Origin: DASYLJ01 sp964432595
Lineage (GTDB): Bacteria; Desulfobacterota; Binatia; DP-6
Direction of reading: 5' to 3'
DNA: 64,000 nucleotides
Assembly (NCBI GenBank): GCA_964432595.1
Contig: CAYSOF010000031.1
Location: forward strand, 1 to 64,000
Position numbers and translations under genes: made by a program. Numbering within the stretch: the stretch's first letter is position 1; each line of letters opens with the position of its first letter. This document shows positions 24,166-32,122 of the stretch, in pieces. The notes beneath the pieces are model-generated. The model saw nothing but the letters and a program-made list of their open reading frames with translations, was not told where the DNA came from and did no database searches.

Positions 24166-24678
24166 ATGGACCCCGTCCTGCACCTCGCGTTGCGCGTTCC
24201 GCTGGCGCTGCTGTTCGCCGCCGCCGCCGTCCACAAGCTGCGCGACCCGACCGCGTTCCGCGCGGCGCTGGGCGCGTATCGCCTCGTGCCGCCGTGGTGC
24301 GCGCCCGCGATCGTCGCGCTCGAGGTGCTCGTCGCCGTCGCCCTGTGCGTGCCCGGGCGCCTCGGTCCCGTGGCCGCCGCCGCGCTGCTCCTCGCGTACG
24401 CCGCCGCGATCGCCGTGAACCTCGTGCGCGGGCGTCGCGACATCGACTGCGGGTGCGCGGGACCGTCCGCGCGGCGGCCGATCGGCTGGAGCCTCGTCGC
24501 CCGCAACGCGGTCCTCGCCGGGCTCGCCTGCGGCGGTCTCACCGCCATCGAGACCCGGCCCCTGCATTGGATCGACGCGGTCACCGTCGTCGCCGCCACG
24601 CTCGTCGCGTCCGCGCTCTACGCCGCGGCCGATCGCCTCCTGGCGCTCGCGCCACGCGCACGCGGAGCCGCCGCATGA
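24166..24678 (+). CDS. mauE: MauE-type membrane accessory protein
   Basis: The protein has 170 residues with about four transmembrane segments and a DoxX-like fold. The family signature GRRDIDCGC (two cysteines in DCGC) follows the second hydrophobic hairpin. MauE is needed with MauD for disulfide formation and maturation of the six-disulfide light chain. The gene starts 3 nt after mauB and overlaps mauD by 4 nt (ATGA), so coupled expression is expected. Confidence 0.87.
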   Translation: MDPVLHLALRVPLALLFAAAAVHKLRDPTAFRAALGAYRLVPPWCAPAIVALEVLVAVALCVPGRLGPVAAAALLLAYAAAIAVNLVRGRRDIDCGCAGPSARRPIGWSLVARNAVLAGLACGGLTAIETRPLHWIDAVTVVAATLVASALYAAADRLLALAPRARGAAA

Positions 24679-25289
24679 TGCACGCGCTCGTGATCTCGAA
24701 CGTCGTCCTGTGGATCGCGGTGGTGGTCCTGGCGGCCGTCGTCGTCGCGCTGACCCGCCAGATCGGCGTCCTCTACGAACGCGTCGCCCCCGCGGGCGCG
24801 CTCACGATGGGACGAGGGCCGGTCGTCGGCGAGGCCGCGCCGGTCGTGCCGGTCGACGATCTGGCCGGCACGCACCGTCGGCTCGGCGCACCCTGCGGCG
24901 ACGGGCGCAGCACCCTGCTCTTCTTCCTCTCGCCCACGTGTCCCGTCTGCAAGACACTGCTCCCGGTGCTGCGCTCGGCGGCGCGCAGCGAGGCGGCGTG
25001 GCTCGACGTCGTCCTGGCCAGCGACGGCCCGCGCGCCGAGCACGAGGCGTTCGTCGTCGCCGAGCGGCTCGGCGACTTCCCCTACGTGCTGTCGCCGATG
25101 CTCGGCATGACGTGGCACGTCGAGAAGCTGCCGTTTGCGGCACTCGTCGACGGCGACGGCGTGGTGCGCGCGAAGGGGCTCGTCAACACGCGCGAGCACC
25201 TCGAGAGCCTGTTCGAGGCGAAGGAGCGCGGCGTCGCGTCGATCCAGGACTGGGCGGCCTCGCGGCCGGATCGCACGGAGGTGGCCTGA
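24675..25289 (+). CDS. mauD: MauD-type thioredoxin-like accessory protein
   Basis: The protein has 204 residues. One N-terminal transmembrane helix (LVISNVVLWIAVVVLAAVVV) anchors a periplasmic thioredoxin fold. The active site is SPTCPVCKTLLPVL (CPVC). The cis-Pro loop is VEKLPFAALVD. It is a disulfide oxidoreductase for the light chain. Start and stop overlap both neighbours (ATGA with mauE, TGATG with mauA). Confidence 0.88.
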   Translation: MMHALVISNVVLWIAVVVLAAVVVALTRQIGVLYERVAPAGALTMGRGPVVGEAAPVVPVDDLAGTHRRLGAPCGDGRSTLLFFLSPTCPVCKTLLPVLRSAARSEAAWLDVVLASDGPRAEHEAFVVAERLGDFPYVLSPMLGMTWHVEKLPFAALVDGDGVVRAKGLVNTREHLESLFEAKERGVASIQDWAASRPDRTEVA

Positions 25290-25843
25290 TGGATGCGCGA
25301 CACTGGATCGACCGCTGGGTGGAGCGCGGCGCCCGTCAGCTCGCACGCCGCACGTCGCGACGCAGCCTCCTCGCGCGCGCCGGCGCCGCGATCGTCGGCG
25401 GCATGGCGTTCCCGCTGCTGCCCGTCGCCCGCGCCGCGGACGACGACTCCCGCGTGCCGCCGCCGAGCGACGACGACCTGCCCGCCACCACCGGCGACCC
25501 CTCGAACTGCAGCTACTGGCGCCACTGCGCGATCGACGGCTTCCTCTGCTCGTGCTGCGGCGGCACGCAGAGCGCGTGTCCGCCGGGCACCGAGATGTCA
25601 CCGGTGACGTGGATCGGCACGTGCCGGCATCCCGGCGACGGCCGCGACTACATCATCTCGTACAACGACTGCTGCGGAGCGTCGCTGTGCATGCGCTGCA
25701 AGTGCACGCGCACCGAGGGCGAGCGGCCCGTCTACCACACGTCGAAGAACAACGACCTGCTGTGGTGTTTCGGCACCAAGAGCCGGGCGGTCCACTGCTC
25801 GGTCGCCGTCGTCATCGGCGTCGCGACGAAGCCGGCGTCGTGA
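25289..25843 (+). CDS. mauA: TTQ amine dehydrogenase light (catalytic) subunit
   Basis: The protein has 184 residues. A Tat signal (RRSLLARAGAAIVGG) ends near ARAA, as in known light chains, which fold before export. The mature part is cysteine-rich (NCSYWRHC, FLCSCCGG, NDCCG). The two tryptophans that crosslink into tryptophan tryptophylquinone align with W108 (PVTWIGTC) and W159 (NDLLWCFG). The catalytic Asp aligns with D127 (SYNDCC). All cofactor residues are kept, so a working enzyme is expected: it oxidises a primary amine to aldehyde and ammonia in the periplasm. The substrate (methylamine or an aralkylamine) cannot be settled from sequence alone. Confidence 0.9.
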   Translation: MDARHWIDRWVERGARQLARRTSRRSLLARAGAAIVGGMAFPLLPVARAADDDSRVPPPSDDDLPATTGDPSNCSYWRHCAIDGFLCSCCGGTQSACPPGTEMSPVTWIGTCRHPGDGRDYIISYNDCCGASLCMRCKCTRTEGERPVYHTSKNNDLLWCFGTKSRAVHCSVAVVIGVATKPAS

Positions 25844-26268
25844 TCCGGCGTGCCCTCCTGCTCGTCACGTTGGTCGTCGGCACCGCGCCGGCCGCCAGCG
25901 GTCCCGAGCTCGACTGGGTGCTCGAGTGTCAGGGGTGTCACCGCCGCGACGGTAGCGGCACGCCGGGCAGCGTTCCGGCGATTCGCGACAGCGTCGCCGG
26001 CTTCCTGCACGTGCCGGGCGGGCGCGAGTACCTCGTCCAGGTCCCGGGAGTCGCCCAGGCGCCGCTCGACGACGCGCAGCTCGCCGGGGTCGTCAACTGG
26101 ATGTTGACCCGATTCGACGCCGCGGCGGTGCCGAAGGACTTCGTTCCATACACCGCGGCCGAAGTGGCGACGCTGCGTCTGACTCCGCTCGTCGACCCGG
26201 AATCCGTGCGCCGGAAGCTCGTCGCGGAGATCCCGTCGACCGTCCGCGCCGCGCAGCCGCCGCACTGA
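25840..26268 (+). CDS. Monohaem c-type cytochrome of the amine dehydrogenase operon
   Basis: The protein has 142 residues. The GTG start overlaps the mauA stop (GTGA) and opens a signal peptide (RRALLLVTLVVGT). One haem site, ECQGCHR (C30, C33, H34), is present. A later VVNWML may supply the axial Met. It probably accepts electrons from the TTQ enzyme in place of the copper protein amicyanin (mauC), which is absent here. A cytochrome in this position is known for aromatic amine dehydrogenase clusters. Confidence 0.82.
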   Translation: MIRRALLLVTLVVGTAPAASGPELDWVLECQGCHRRDGSGTPGSVPAIRDSVAGFLHVPGGREYLVQVPGVAQAPLDDAQLAGVVNWMLTRFDAAAVPKDFVPYTAAEVATLRLTPLVDPESVRRKLVAEIPSTVRAAQPPH

Positions 26269-26334
26269 CCCATCCGCCGGACGTCCTTCCGACGCCCCGC
26301 CGCCCGTGCGATACCCGCCCCGGGAGGGCCGCTC

Positions 26335-27534
26335 ATGACACGCGCAAAGCTCGAGATCGCCGACGTACTCGCCGACCCCTTCGCCGCGCTCGCGAAGGCG
26401 CGCGCGACGGGCGACCTGGTGGATCTCGACGGGACGTCGAACGGCGGCGTGGGCGTCATGCGTCACGAAGCCGTGCGCTCGCTGCTCGCGAACGGCGCGC
26501 TCCGCGCCAACTTCAGCGAGTTCCTCCAGGCCTTCGGCGTCTCGGGCGGACCCTTCTTCGAGTGGATGGCCATCTCGCCGCTGAACCACGACGGTCCCGA
26601 GCACCAGCGCTGGCGTGCCCTCATGTCGCGCACGTTCACCCCCCGCAGCGTCGAGCGTCTCCGCCCGTTCCTGCGCTCCGCCGCCCACGAGCTGATCGAC
26701 GGCTTCGCCGCGCGCGGCGCTTGCGAGTTCATGGCCGAGTTCGCCGATCCGTTCCCGTCACTCGGCCTCTGCGAGCTGATCGGCGTCCCGACCGTGGATC
26801 GCGACCGCTTCCGCGGCTGGGCCAACACGATCGGGCTCGGGTTCAGCCCGCTCGTCTCCATGCACATCGCCGAGGTCGACGCTGCGCTGCTGGCGCTGGT
26901 CGACTACACCGGCGAGCTCGCCGCGAGGCGGCGGGCCGAGCCGCAGGACGACCTCGTCACGCGCATCGCGAAGGCGGGCGACGAGGACGGCTGGAGCGAC
27001 ATGCAGATCCGCGGCTTCATCGCCGGGCTGGTTTTCGCCGGGCACGAGACGACGAAGACGCAGCTCGGCTGGACGATCGCCGTCCTCGCCGAACGCCCCG
27101 ACCTGTGGGACGCGGTCGGCGAGGGTCGCATCGCCCCCGCGCCGATGATCGAGGAGGTCATGCGCTACCGGTCCGCCGTCACGGGCGTCGGGCGCGCGGC
27201 CACCGCGCCGATCACCGTCGGCGACGACCGCATCGAAGCGGGTCAGCAGGTCTTCCTGTCGCTGTGGAGCGCCGACCACGACGGCGCGGTCTACCCGCAC
27301 GCCGATCGGCTCGACCCGGCGCAGGCCGAGGCGAATCCGCACCTCGCCTTCGGACACGGGGCGCATCACTGCCTCGGCGCGGCCCTCGCCCGCGCCGAGC
27401 TACAGGACGCCCTCGCCGCGCTGACGTCGCGGATCTCCTGCCCCACGGTCGGCCCCGACGCCGTCTGGAAGCCGCCCGTCGGCATCAACGGCCCCGAACG
27501 GCTGCCGATCACCTTTGCGCCGCGCGGGCAATGA
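26335..27534 (+). CDS. Cytochrome P450
   Basis: The protein has 399 residues, a typical soluble bacterial P450. The I-helix oxygen-activation motif is AGHETTK (235-241). The ExxR pair is in EEVMRYR (E274, R277). The haem-binding loop is AFGHGAHHCLGAALAR with the thiolate C346. The usual F-x-x-G in the loop is kept. A GGGAGG ribosome binding site precedes the ATG. It lies 66 nt after the amine dehydrogenase operon; a functional link is possible but not shown. No ferredoxin partner is adjacent. Substrate unknown. Confidence 0.9.
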   Translation: MTRAKLEIADVLADPFAALAKARATGDLVDLDGTSNGGVGVMRHEAVRSLLANGALRANFSEFLQAFGVSGGPFFEWMAISPLNHDGPEHQRWRALMSRTFTPRSVERLRPFLRSAAHELIDGFAARGACEFMAEFADPFPSLGLCELIGVPTVDRDRFRGWANTIGLGFSPLVSMHIAEVDAALLALVDYTGELAARRRAEPQDDLVTRIAKAGDEDGWSDMQIRGFIAGLVFAGHETTKTQLGWTIAVLAERPDLWDAVGEGRIAPAPMIEEVMRYRSAVTGVGRAATAPITVGDDRIEAGQQVFLSLWSADHDGAVYPHADRLDPAQAEANPHLAFGHGAHHCLGAALARAELQDALAALTSRISCPTVGPDAVWKPPVGINGPERLPITFAPRGQ

Positions 27535-27568
27535 GAGACCGCCCCAAGACTTCGTCTCGGTCGGTCTC
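27535..27568. terminator. Bidirectional terminator, copy 2 of a repeated element
   Basis: A 7-bp perfect outer stem (gagaccg with 27562-27568) continues with mismatches to an inner gac-ttc-gtc hairpin. It lies between the convergent P450 and UbiB-like genes and shares an 18-nt core with the element at 14628-14660. Confidence 0.65.
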
Positions 27569-29278
27569 CTAGCTGCGCCGGAGCAGCTTCATGATCTCGG
27601 CCACGCGGACGGGACGCCCGCGGCCGAGCACGTGCCACCAGAGCAGCGTCGTCCAGCCCGACACCGCCATCACGAGGCAGAACACGAAGAGCGCGCTGCG
27701 CAGGTCGAGGCGGGCCTCCGCGGGCACGAGCAGCGCCGCGCAGATCGACAGCGCCGACGCGAAGCCGGTCAGTGACAGCCGGCTCGCGAGCTGATGGATG
27801 CGGAGCGGCAGCTCGTCGAGCGCGGGCGACACCGCGCGCACCTGGAGATTGCCCGTCTCGACGTCCTGGAGGAGCTGCTCGAGCTGCGCCGGCAGCCCGC
27901 GCAGCAGGCTGCCCATTCCGGTCGCCCCCGTCATGGCGTCGGAGAGAAGCCGCGTCGGCGACCACCGGTTCGCCACCAGCCGCTCCACGACCGGTCGCGC
28001 GATGGCCACGAGGTCGACGTGCGGATGGTACGCGCGGATGATGCCTTCGAGCGTGGCGGTGGCCTTCGTGAGAATCGCGTACTCCGGCGCGAGCTTGATG
28101 CGGAACCGGTTCGCGGCCGAGCCGAACGCCTCCGCGAACCCGCTCGAGTCGACGTCCTCGATCGACGTGGCCGAGAGATACGTCGTCCGGATGCGCGACA
28201 CCTCCGCGCGCAGGTCGGCCAGGCTCACCCGCTGCGTGGACGTGCCCATGCGAAGCAGGACGCGCGCGATGCTCGCGTCGTCGCCGAGGATCAACGCGAG
28301 GATCAGCGTGATCAGGTCCTCGCGCTGGGACGCGTCGAGCCGGCCGGCGAGGCCGAAGTCGATGAGACACACCGTCCCGTCGCGGACGAGCACGTTCCCG
28401 GGATGCGGGTCGCCGTGGAAGAACCCGTCGACGAAGACCTGGCGGACCGCGGCGTGGATGAGCTCCTCGACCGCCTGCTTCGCGGCGTCGCTGTTCGGCT
28501 CGAGGCTGCGCAGCGACCGGCCGGGGAAGAACTCCATCGCGAGGACGGTGCGGCAGCTGTACTCGCGAAAGGGGCGCGGCACGACGAGGGCCCGCGCCGG
28601 GTCGAGCAGCCGGCGCGCCGTCTCGAGGTTCTCCAGCTCGGACGTGAAGTCGAGCTCGCGGAGCAGGCCCTTCTCGAACTCGACGATCACCTCGGAGACC
28701 GCCGCGAGCTGCATCTCGTCGATGCCGGTCTCGAGCGCGCGCGCCGCGAGATACAGGAGATCGAGGTCGCCGCGCAGCACGCGCTCGATCCCCGGCCGCT
28801 GGACCTTCACGACGAGCTGCGTCCCGTCGCGCGCCGTCGCTCGATGGGTCTGCGCGATCGAGGCGGTCCCGAGCGGACGCTCCTCGAACGTCGAGAACGT
28901 CTCCTCGAGCCGCTGCCCGAGGCCCACTTCGACGACGTCGCGGACCGCGGCGAACGGCACCTCCGGCGCGTTGTCCTGCAGCGACTCCAGCGCGGCGATG
29001 TACTCCGCCGGCAGCAGGTCGCGGCGGATCGACAGGACCTGGCCGAGCTTGATGAACGTCGGGCCGAGGTCGGCGAGCAGCCGGGCGAAGCGCACCGCCT
29101 GGCTGCTCGTGGCGTCGGTGACCCCGTCGGTCGCGCCGCCGCGGCCGACGAGCGCGCCGAACCCGTGCCGGACGAGCGTCGCGGTGACCTGCGTCAGCCG
29201 TTCGATGTCACGGGCGGCGATGCCCAGCAGCGAGTCGCGTCGATCCTGGTCGGACAGTGTCGGCCCCCGCGCCCCCAT
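27569..29278 (-). CDS. ABC1/UbiB-family atypical kinase
   Basis: The protein has 569 residues. KxGQ-type N-terminal motif FIKLGQVLSIRRDLLP precedes the kinase-like core. The core has the Ala-rich loop PLGTASIAQTHRA, the lysine in VVKVQRPG, HGDPHPGNVL (catalytic loop) and LIDFGLAG (DFG-like). Two hydrophobic helices close the protein (about 510-550), typical of membrane-bound UbiB. Members support ubiquinone or other isoprenoid lipid pathways through ATPase activity. It is last in a likely operon with a small lipoprotein and a radical SAM enzyme. Confidence 0.87.
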   Translation of the reverse strand: MGARGPTLSDQDRRDSLLGIAARDIERLTQVTATLVRHGFGALVGRGGATDGVTDATSSQAVRFARLLADLGPTFIKLGQVLSIRRDLLPAEYIAALESLQDNAPEVPFAAVRDVVEVGLGQRLEETFSTFEERPLGTASIAQTHRATARDGTQLVVKVQRPGIERVLRGDLDLLYLAARALETGIDEMQLAAVSEVIVEFEKGLLRELDFTSELENLETARRLLDPARALVVPRPFREYSCRTVLAMEFFPGRSLRSLEPNSDAAKQAVEELIHAAVRQVFVDGFFHGDPHPGNVLVRDGTVCLIDFGLAGRLDASQREDLITLILALILGDDASIARVLLRMGTSTQRVSLADLRAEVSRIRTTYLSATSIEDVDSSGFAEAFGSAANRFRIKLAPEYAILTKATATLEGIIRAYHPHVDLVAIARPVVERLVANRWSPTRLLSDAMTGATGMGSLLRGLPAQLEQLLQDVETGNLQVRAVSPALDELPLRIHQLASRLSLTGFASALSICAALLVPAEARLDLRSALFVFCLVMAVSGWTTLLWWHVLGRGRPVRVAEIMKLLRRS

Positions 29279-29309
29279 AGCACGAAAGGCGGCCGACCGA
29301 GCGACCCGG

Positions 29310-29471
29310 CTACGACGGCGGCCGCACGTTCGCGAGCAGCCGGTTCACGACGATGACTTTGGCATTGCGCTCGATGCAGACGCGCTCGAGCGGGCGGTCG
29401 ACCGGCGTGACCTGCACGCTGGTGCATCCCGCGGCCACCGCGAGCACGGCCGGCCCAACGAGCCGCCTCAC
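29310..29471 (-). CDS. Small lipoprotein, possibly truncated
   Basis: The protein has 53 residues, from a GTG that overlaps the stop of the radical SAM gene (GTGA). The signal RRLVGPAVLAVAAGC ends in a lipobox. The rest (SVQVTPVDRPLERVCIERN, then AKVIVVNRLL) resembles the start of a longer lipoprotein family that I know as Sbal_3080-like. The stop comes early, so the gene may be a remnant. It is 31 nt upstream of the UbiB start. Confidence 0.55.
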   Translation of the reverse strand: MRRLVGPAVLAVAAGCTSVQVTPVDRPLERVCIERNAKVIVVNRLLANVRPPS

Positions 29472-30937
29472 GACGCCCCCATGAGCCGGCGCCCGCCGCG
29501 GCGGAAGTCCCACATGTGGCTCAGCGCGACCTTGGCCGCGTTCGCGTTGTAGCGGACGTCCTCCCAGGCGCGCACGGCGAGGATCTTGCGCAGGATGAAC
29601 CGCGGCGACAGGAACGCGCCGTACAGGTCCTTCGCCATGTCCATCAGCTCGTCGTCGGCGATCGGCGTGCGCATGACCGGGCGCATCATGTCGTACTGCT
29701 CCCAGTCGTGACCGTACGTGAGCCAGCCTTCGCGCTCGGCCTCCGCGAACAGCGGCGTCCCGGGATACGGCATGACGACCGTCGCCTGGATCGTGTCGGC
29801 CCACCCGTCGGCGAAGAGCGAGCGCGCGAGGTCGAGCGTGCGCCGCGCCTCGTCGCGCGATTCCCAGGGATAGCCGACCATCGTCGTCAGGTGCGGCGAC
29901 AGCCCCGCCTGCTTCGCTTCCTTGCAGCCGCGCACCAGCGCCTCGACCGACGTCCCCTTGTCGATGCGGTCGAGCGTCCGCTGATTCGCCGACTCGATGC
30001 CGAGCTTGACCAGCCGGAAGCCCGCGCGCGCCATCCGGTCGTAGTCGGGGCGCCGGAGCGCGTCGATCCGCATGTTGCAGGAGAAGTACACCTGGTCGGC
30101 GTAGCCACGCTCGACCATCCCGTCGCAGAACTGCCGCAGGAACGCGCCGATCGGGAAGGTCCCGGTGTCGTCGAAGATCTCGCGGACGGCGTACCGTTCG
30201 AGAATCATGCCGACCTCGTCGAGCAACGACGACGCGGGCCGCGTGCCGAACGTCGGCCACAGCGTCGTCCACGAGCAGAACGTGCACTTCGGACGCCAGC
30301 AGTCGCGGCCGACCATCGTGTACGTGCTGGGCCGGTAGTACAGGTGCTCGCCGTAGAGCCGCCACTTCGTCAGGTCGCGATCGAAGAACGGCCGGTCCTC
30401 GTAGCTGCGTTTCGAGAGCACGAAGGGCCCCGTGTCGCGGACGGTGTCGCCATCCCGATACCAGACGCCCTTGCCGAGGCCGCCCCGCCCCGCCGCGTGC
30501 GCGGCGATGCCCAGGAGACCCTCGTCGAACTCGCCGCCCGTCAGCACGTAGTCGACCGGCGCGTTCGCCATCGTCTCCGCGGGGTACGCGGTGACGTGAT
30601 CGCCCATCATCACCACCCGCGTCGTCGGCGACACCGCCTTCACGTCGCGCACGATCCGCCAGTGCTGCTTCACGACCGGCGTCTTCGTCTCGATCGCGAG
30701 CAGGTCGGGCCGGGCCTCGACGAGACGCCGCCGCCACTCGGCGTAGGACCACTCCTCGGCGACGCCGTCGGCCCAGACGACGTCGTGGCCGCGGCGTGCG
30801 AGCACCGTGGCGGCCATCGCCACCACCATGGGGTAGACGTACGATGGGGTACCGAACCAGCGGAACTGGCGGTTCTGGCCGAGCGTCGGCTGTCCCCACG
30901 GACTCTCGAGCGGCGGATAGCCGAGCATGATCCGCAT
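29468..30937 (-). CDS. B12-binding-domain radical SAM protein
   Basis: The protein has 489 residues. Residues 1-190 have the cobalamin-binding Rossmann layout (VVAMAATVLARRGHDVVWAD, MMGDHVTAYP). The radical SAM domain follows. Its cluster motif is RDCWRPKCTFCSW, with C-x4-C-x2-C spacing instead of C-x3-C-x2-C. GIESANQRTLDRIDKG and GYPWES match later radical SAM strands. Members methylate unreactive carbons or rearrange lipids and peptides. It is divergent from another radical SAM gene and upstream of UbiB. Substrate unknown. A second Met at 30928 is possible. Confidence 0.85.
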   Translation of the reverse strand: MRIMLGYPPLESPWGQPTLGQNRQFRWFGTPSYVYPMVVAMAATVLARRGHDVVWADGVAEEWSYAEWRRRLVEARPDLLAIETKTPVVKQHWRIVRDVKAVSPTTRVVMMGDHVTAYPAETMANAPVDYVLTGGEFDEGLLGIAAHAAGRGGLGKGVWYRDGDTVRDTGPFVLSKRSYEDRPFFDRDLTKWRLYGEHLYYRPSTYTMVGRDCWRPKCTFCSWTTLWPTFGTRPASSLLDEVGMILERYAVREIFDDTGTFPIGAFLRQFCDGMVERGYADQVYFSCNMRIDALRRPDYDRMARAGFRLVKLGIESANQRTLDRIDKGTSVEALVRGCKEAKQAGLSPHLTTMVGYPWESRDEARRTLDLARSLFADGWADTIQATVVMPYPGTPLFAEAEREGWLTYGHDWEQYDMMRPVMRTPIADDELMDMAKDLYGAFLSPRFILRKILAVRAWEDVRYNANAAKVALSHMWDFRRGGRRLMGAS

Positions 30938-31032
30938 GATCGCGGTCGGACGATACGCCCGCCCGGAAACGGGTGTCCAGCGAAAAACCGCTGGTGCGCG
31001 CCGCCGACGGTGGACTACGCTCCATTCGGCTC

Positions 31033-32076
31033 ATGAAGCTCGCCGCCGGCACGAAGCTCACGCTCTACGCGCACGGCGCGCGCAACGCGCTCGGGCTCCT
31101 CGGCGTCGCGACCCATCCGCCGGCCGTCCTCTGGGTGCTCACGCAGCGCTGCTTCTACGAGTGCGTCCATTGCGACTCCTGGCGCGACACGCGGCCGATC
31201 GACGCTCCCGCGCTGCTCGCCGTCGCCGACAAGATCGCCGCCGCACGCACGCGGTTCGTCGCGCTCTCGGGCGGTGAGCCGTTCATGGTGAAGGCGCTGC
31301 CGGCCATCGCCACGCGCCTCAAGCGCGCCGGCAAGACCGTCTCGATCAACACCAACGGGCACCTGCTCTCCGAGCACGTCGACTGGCTGGTCGGCGAGCG
31401 CGTCGACCACGTGCAGGTGAGCGTCGACGGTCACACCGCCGCACTACACGACGGGATTCGTCGCGCGCGCGGCTCCTTCGAGCGCATCCTCCGCGGCATC
31501 GAGGCGCTCAAGGCGGCCCGCGGCGACGGGCCGCCGCGCGTCTCGGTCTGCGGCGTCGTCATGCCGGAGAACGCCGGCCATCTGGTGGCGCTCGCCGACC
31601 GCTTCGCGGCCGTGGCGGACGCCGTCGAGCTGCAGCCGCTGCACGACAGCCCGGGGCTGCTCGCGACGTCGACCTCGACGCCCTTCCCCCCTGCCGACCG
31701 GCCGCGTGTGGAGGCCGAGCTGGGGGCGCTCGCCGCACGCCATCCGGCCTTCGACGACGGCTACTACGCGGCCTTCTCGCGCTTCCTCTTCGATGCGGCC
31801 TCCATGGAGCAGGACGCCGTCGATCACTGCCTCCCGATGATCTTCAACACCCTGACCATCCGCGAGGACGGCGCGTGCCGCATCTGCCGCTATCCGCTCG
31901 GGACGAACATCCACACGGACGACATCGGGGCCGTGTGGAACGCGCCGGAGCGCTGGGCGATCTACGGGCGGCTCGCGCGCAACGGCTGTGGCGCCCCCTG
32001 CTGGACGCGCTGCCACATCCATCCGTCGCCGGCGCCGGGCCGGGCCCTCCGCCGGATCCTGCGCGTCACCGCCTGA
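31033..32076 (+). CDS. Radical SAM protein with C-terminal cysteine cluster
   Basis: The protein has 347 residues. ATG 31033 was preferred to GTG 30973 because TACGCT at 31016-31021 is a plausible -10 just upstream. The 4Fe-4S motif is TQRCFYECVHC (CxxxCxxC). SGGEPF and SINTNG are standard SAM-binding strands, and VQVSVDG follows. The end holds GACRICRYPLGTN and CGAPCWTRCHIH, a SPASM-like cysteine set that could bind a further cluster. Such proteins modify peptides or cofactors. No precursor peptide is evident next to it. Confidence 0.82.
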   Translation: MKLAAGTKLTLYAHGARNALGLLGVATHPPAVLWVLTQRCFYECVHCDSWRDTRPIDAPALLAVADKIAAARTRFVALSGGEPFMVKALPAIATRLKRAGKTVSINTNGHLLSEHVDWLVGERVDHVQVSVDGHTAALHDGIRRARGSFERILRGIEALKAARGDGPPRVSVCGVVMPENAGHLVALADRFAAVADAVELQPLHDSPGLLATSTSTPFPPADRPRVEAELGALAARHPAFDDGYYAAFSRFLFDAASMEQDAVDHCLPMIFNTLTIREDGACRICRYPLGTNIHTDDIGAVWNAPERWAIYGRLARNGCGAPCWTRCHIHPSPAPGRALRRILRVTA

Positions 32077-32087
32077 CGACGGAGCGA

Positions 32088-32107
32088 AGCGCCGGTCGGC
32101 CGGCGCT
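32088..32107. terminator. Hairpin between convergent genes
   Basis: An 8-bp perfect stem (agcgccgg / ccggcgct) with loop tcgg lies between the stops at 32076 and 32123. Confidence 0.55.
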
Positions 32108-32122
32108 CCACCCGTCGCGCGC

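Noticed and set aside
19854..25289. An 1811-codon plus-strand open frame spanning the trio and mau genes
   Set aside because: Only its last 204 codons (mauD) are protein-like; the rest is Arg/Ala-rich out-of-frame translation of five other genes.
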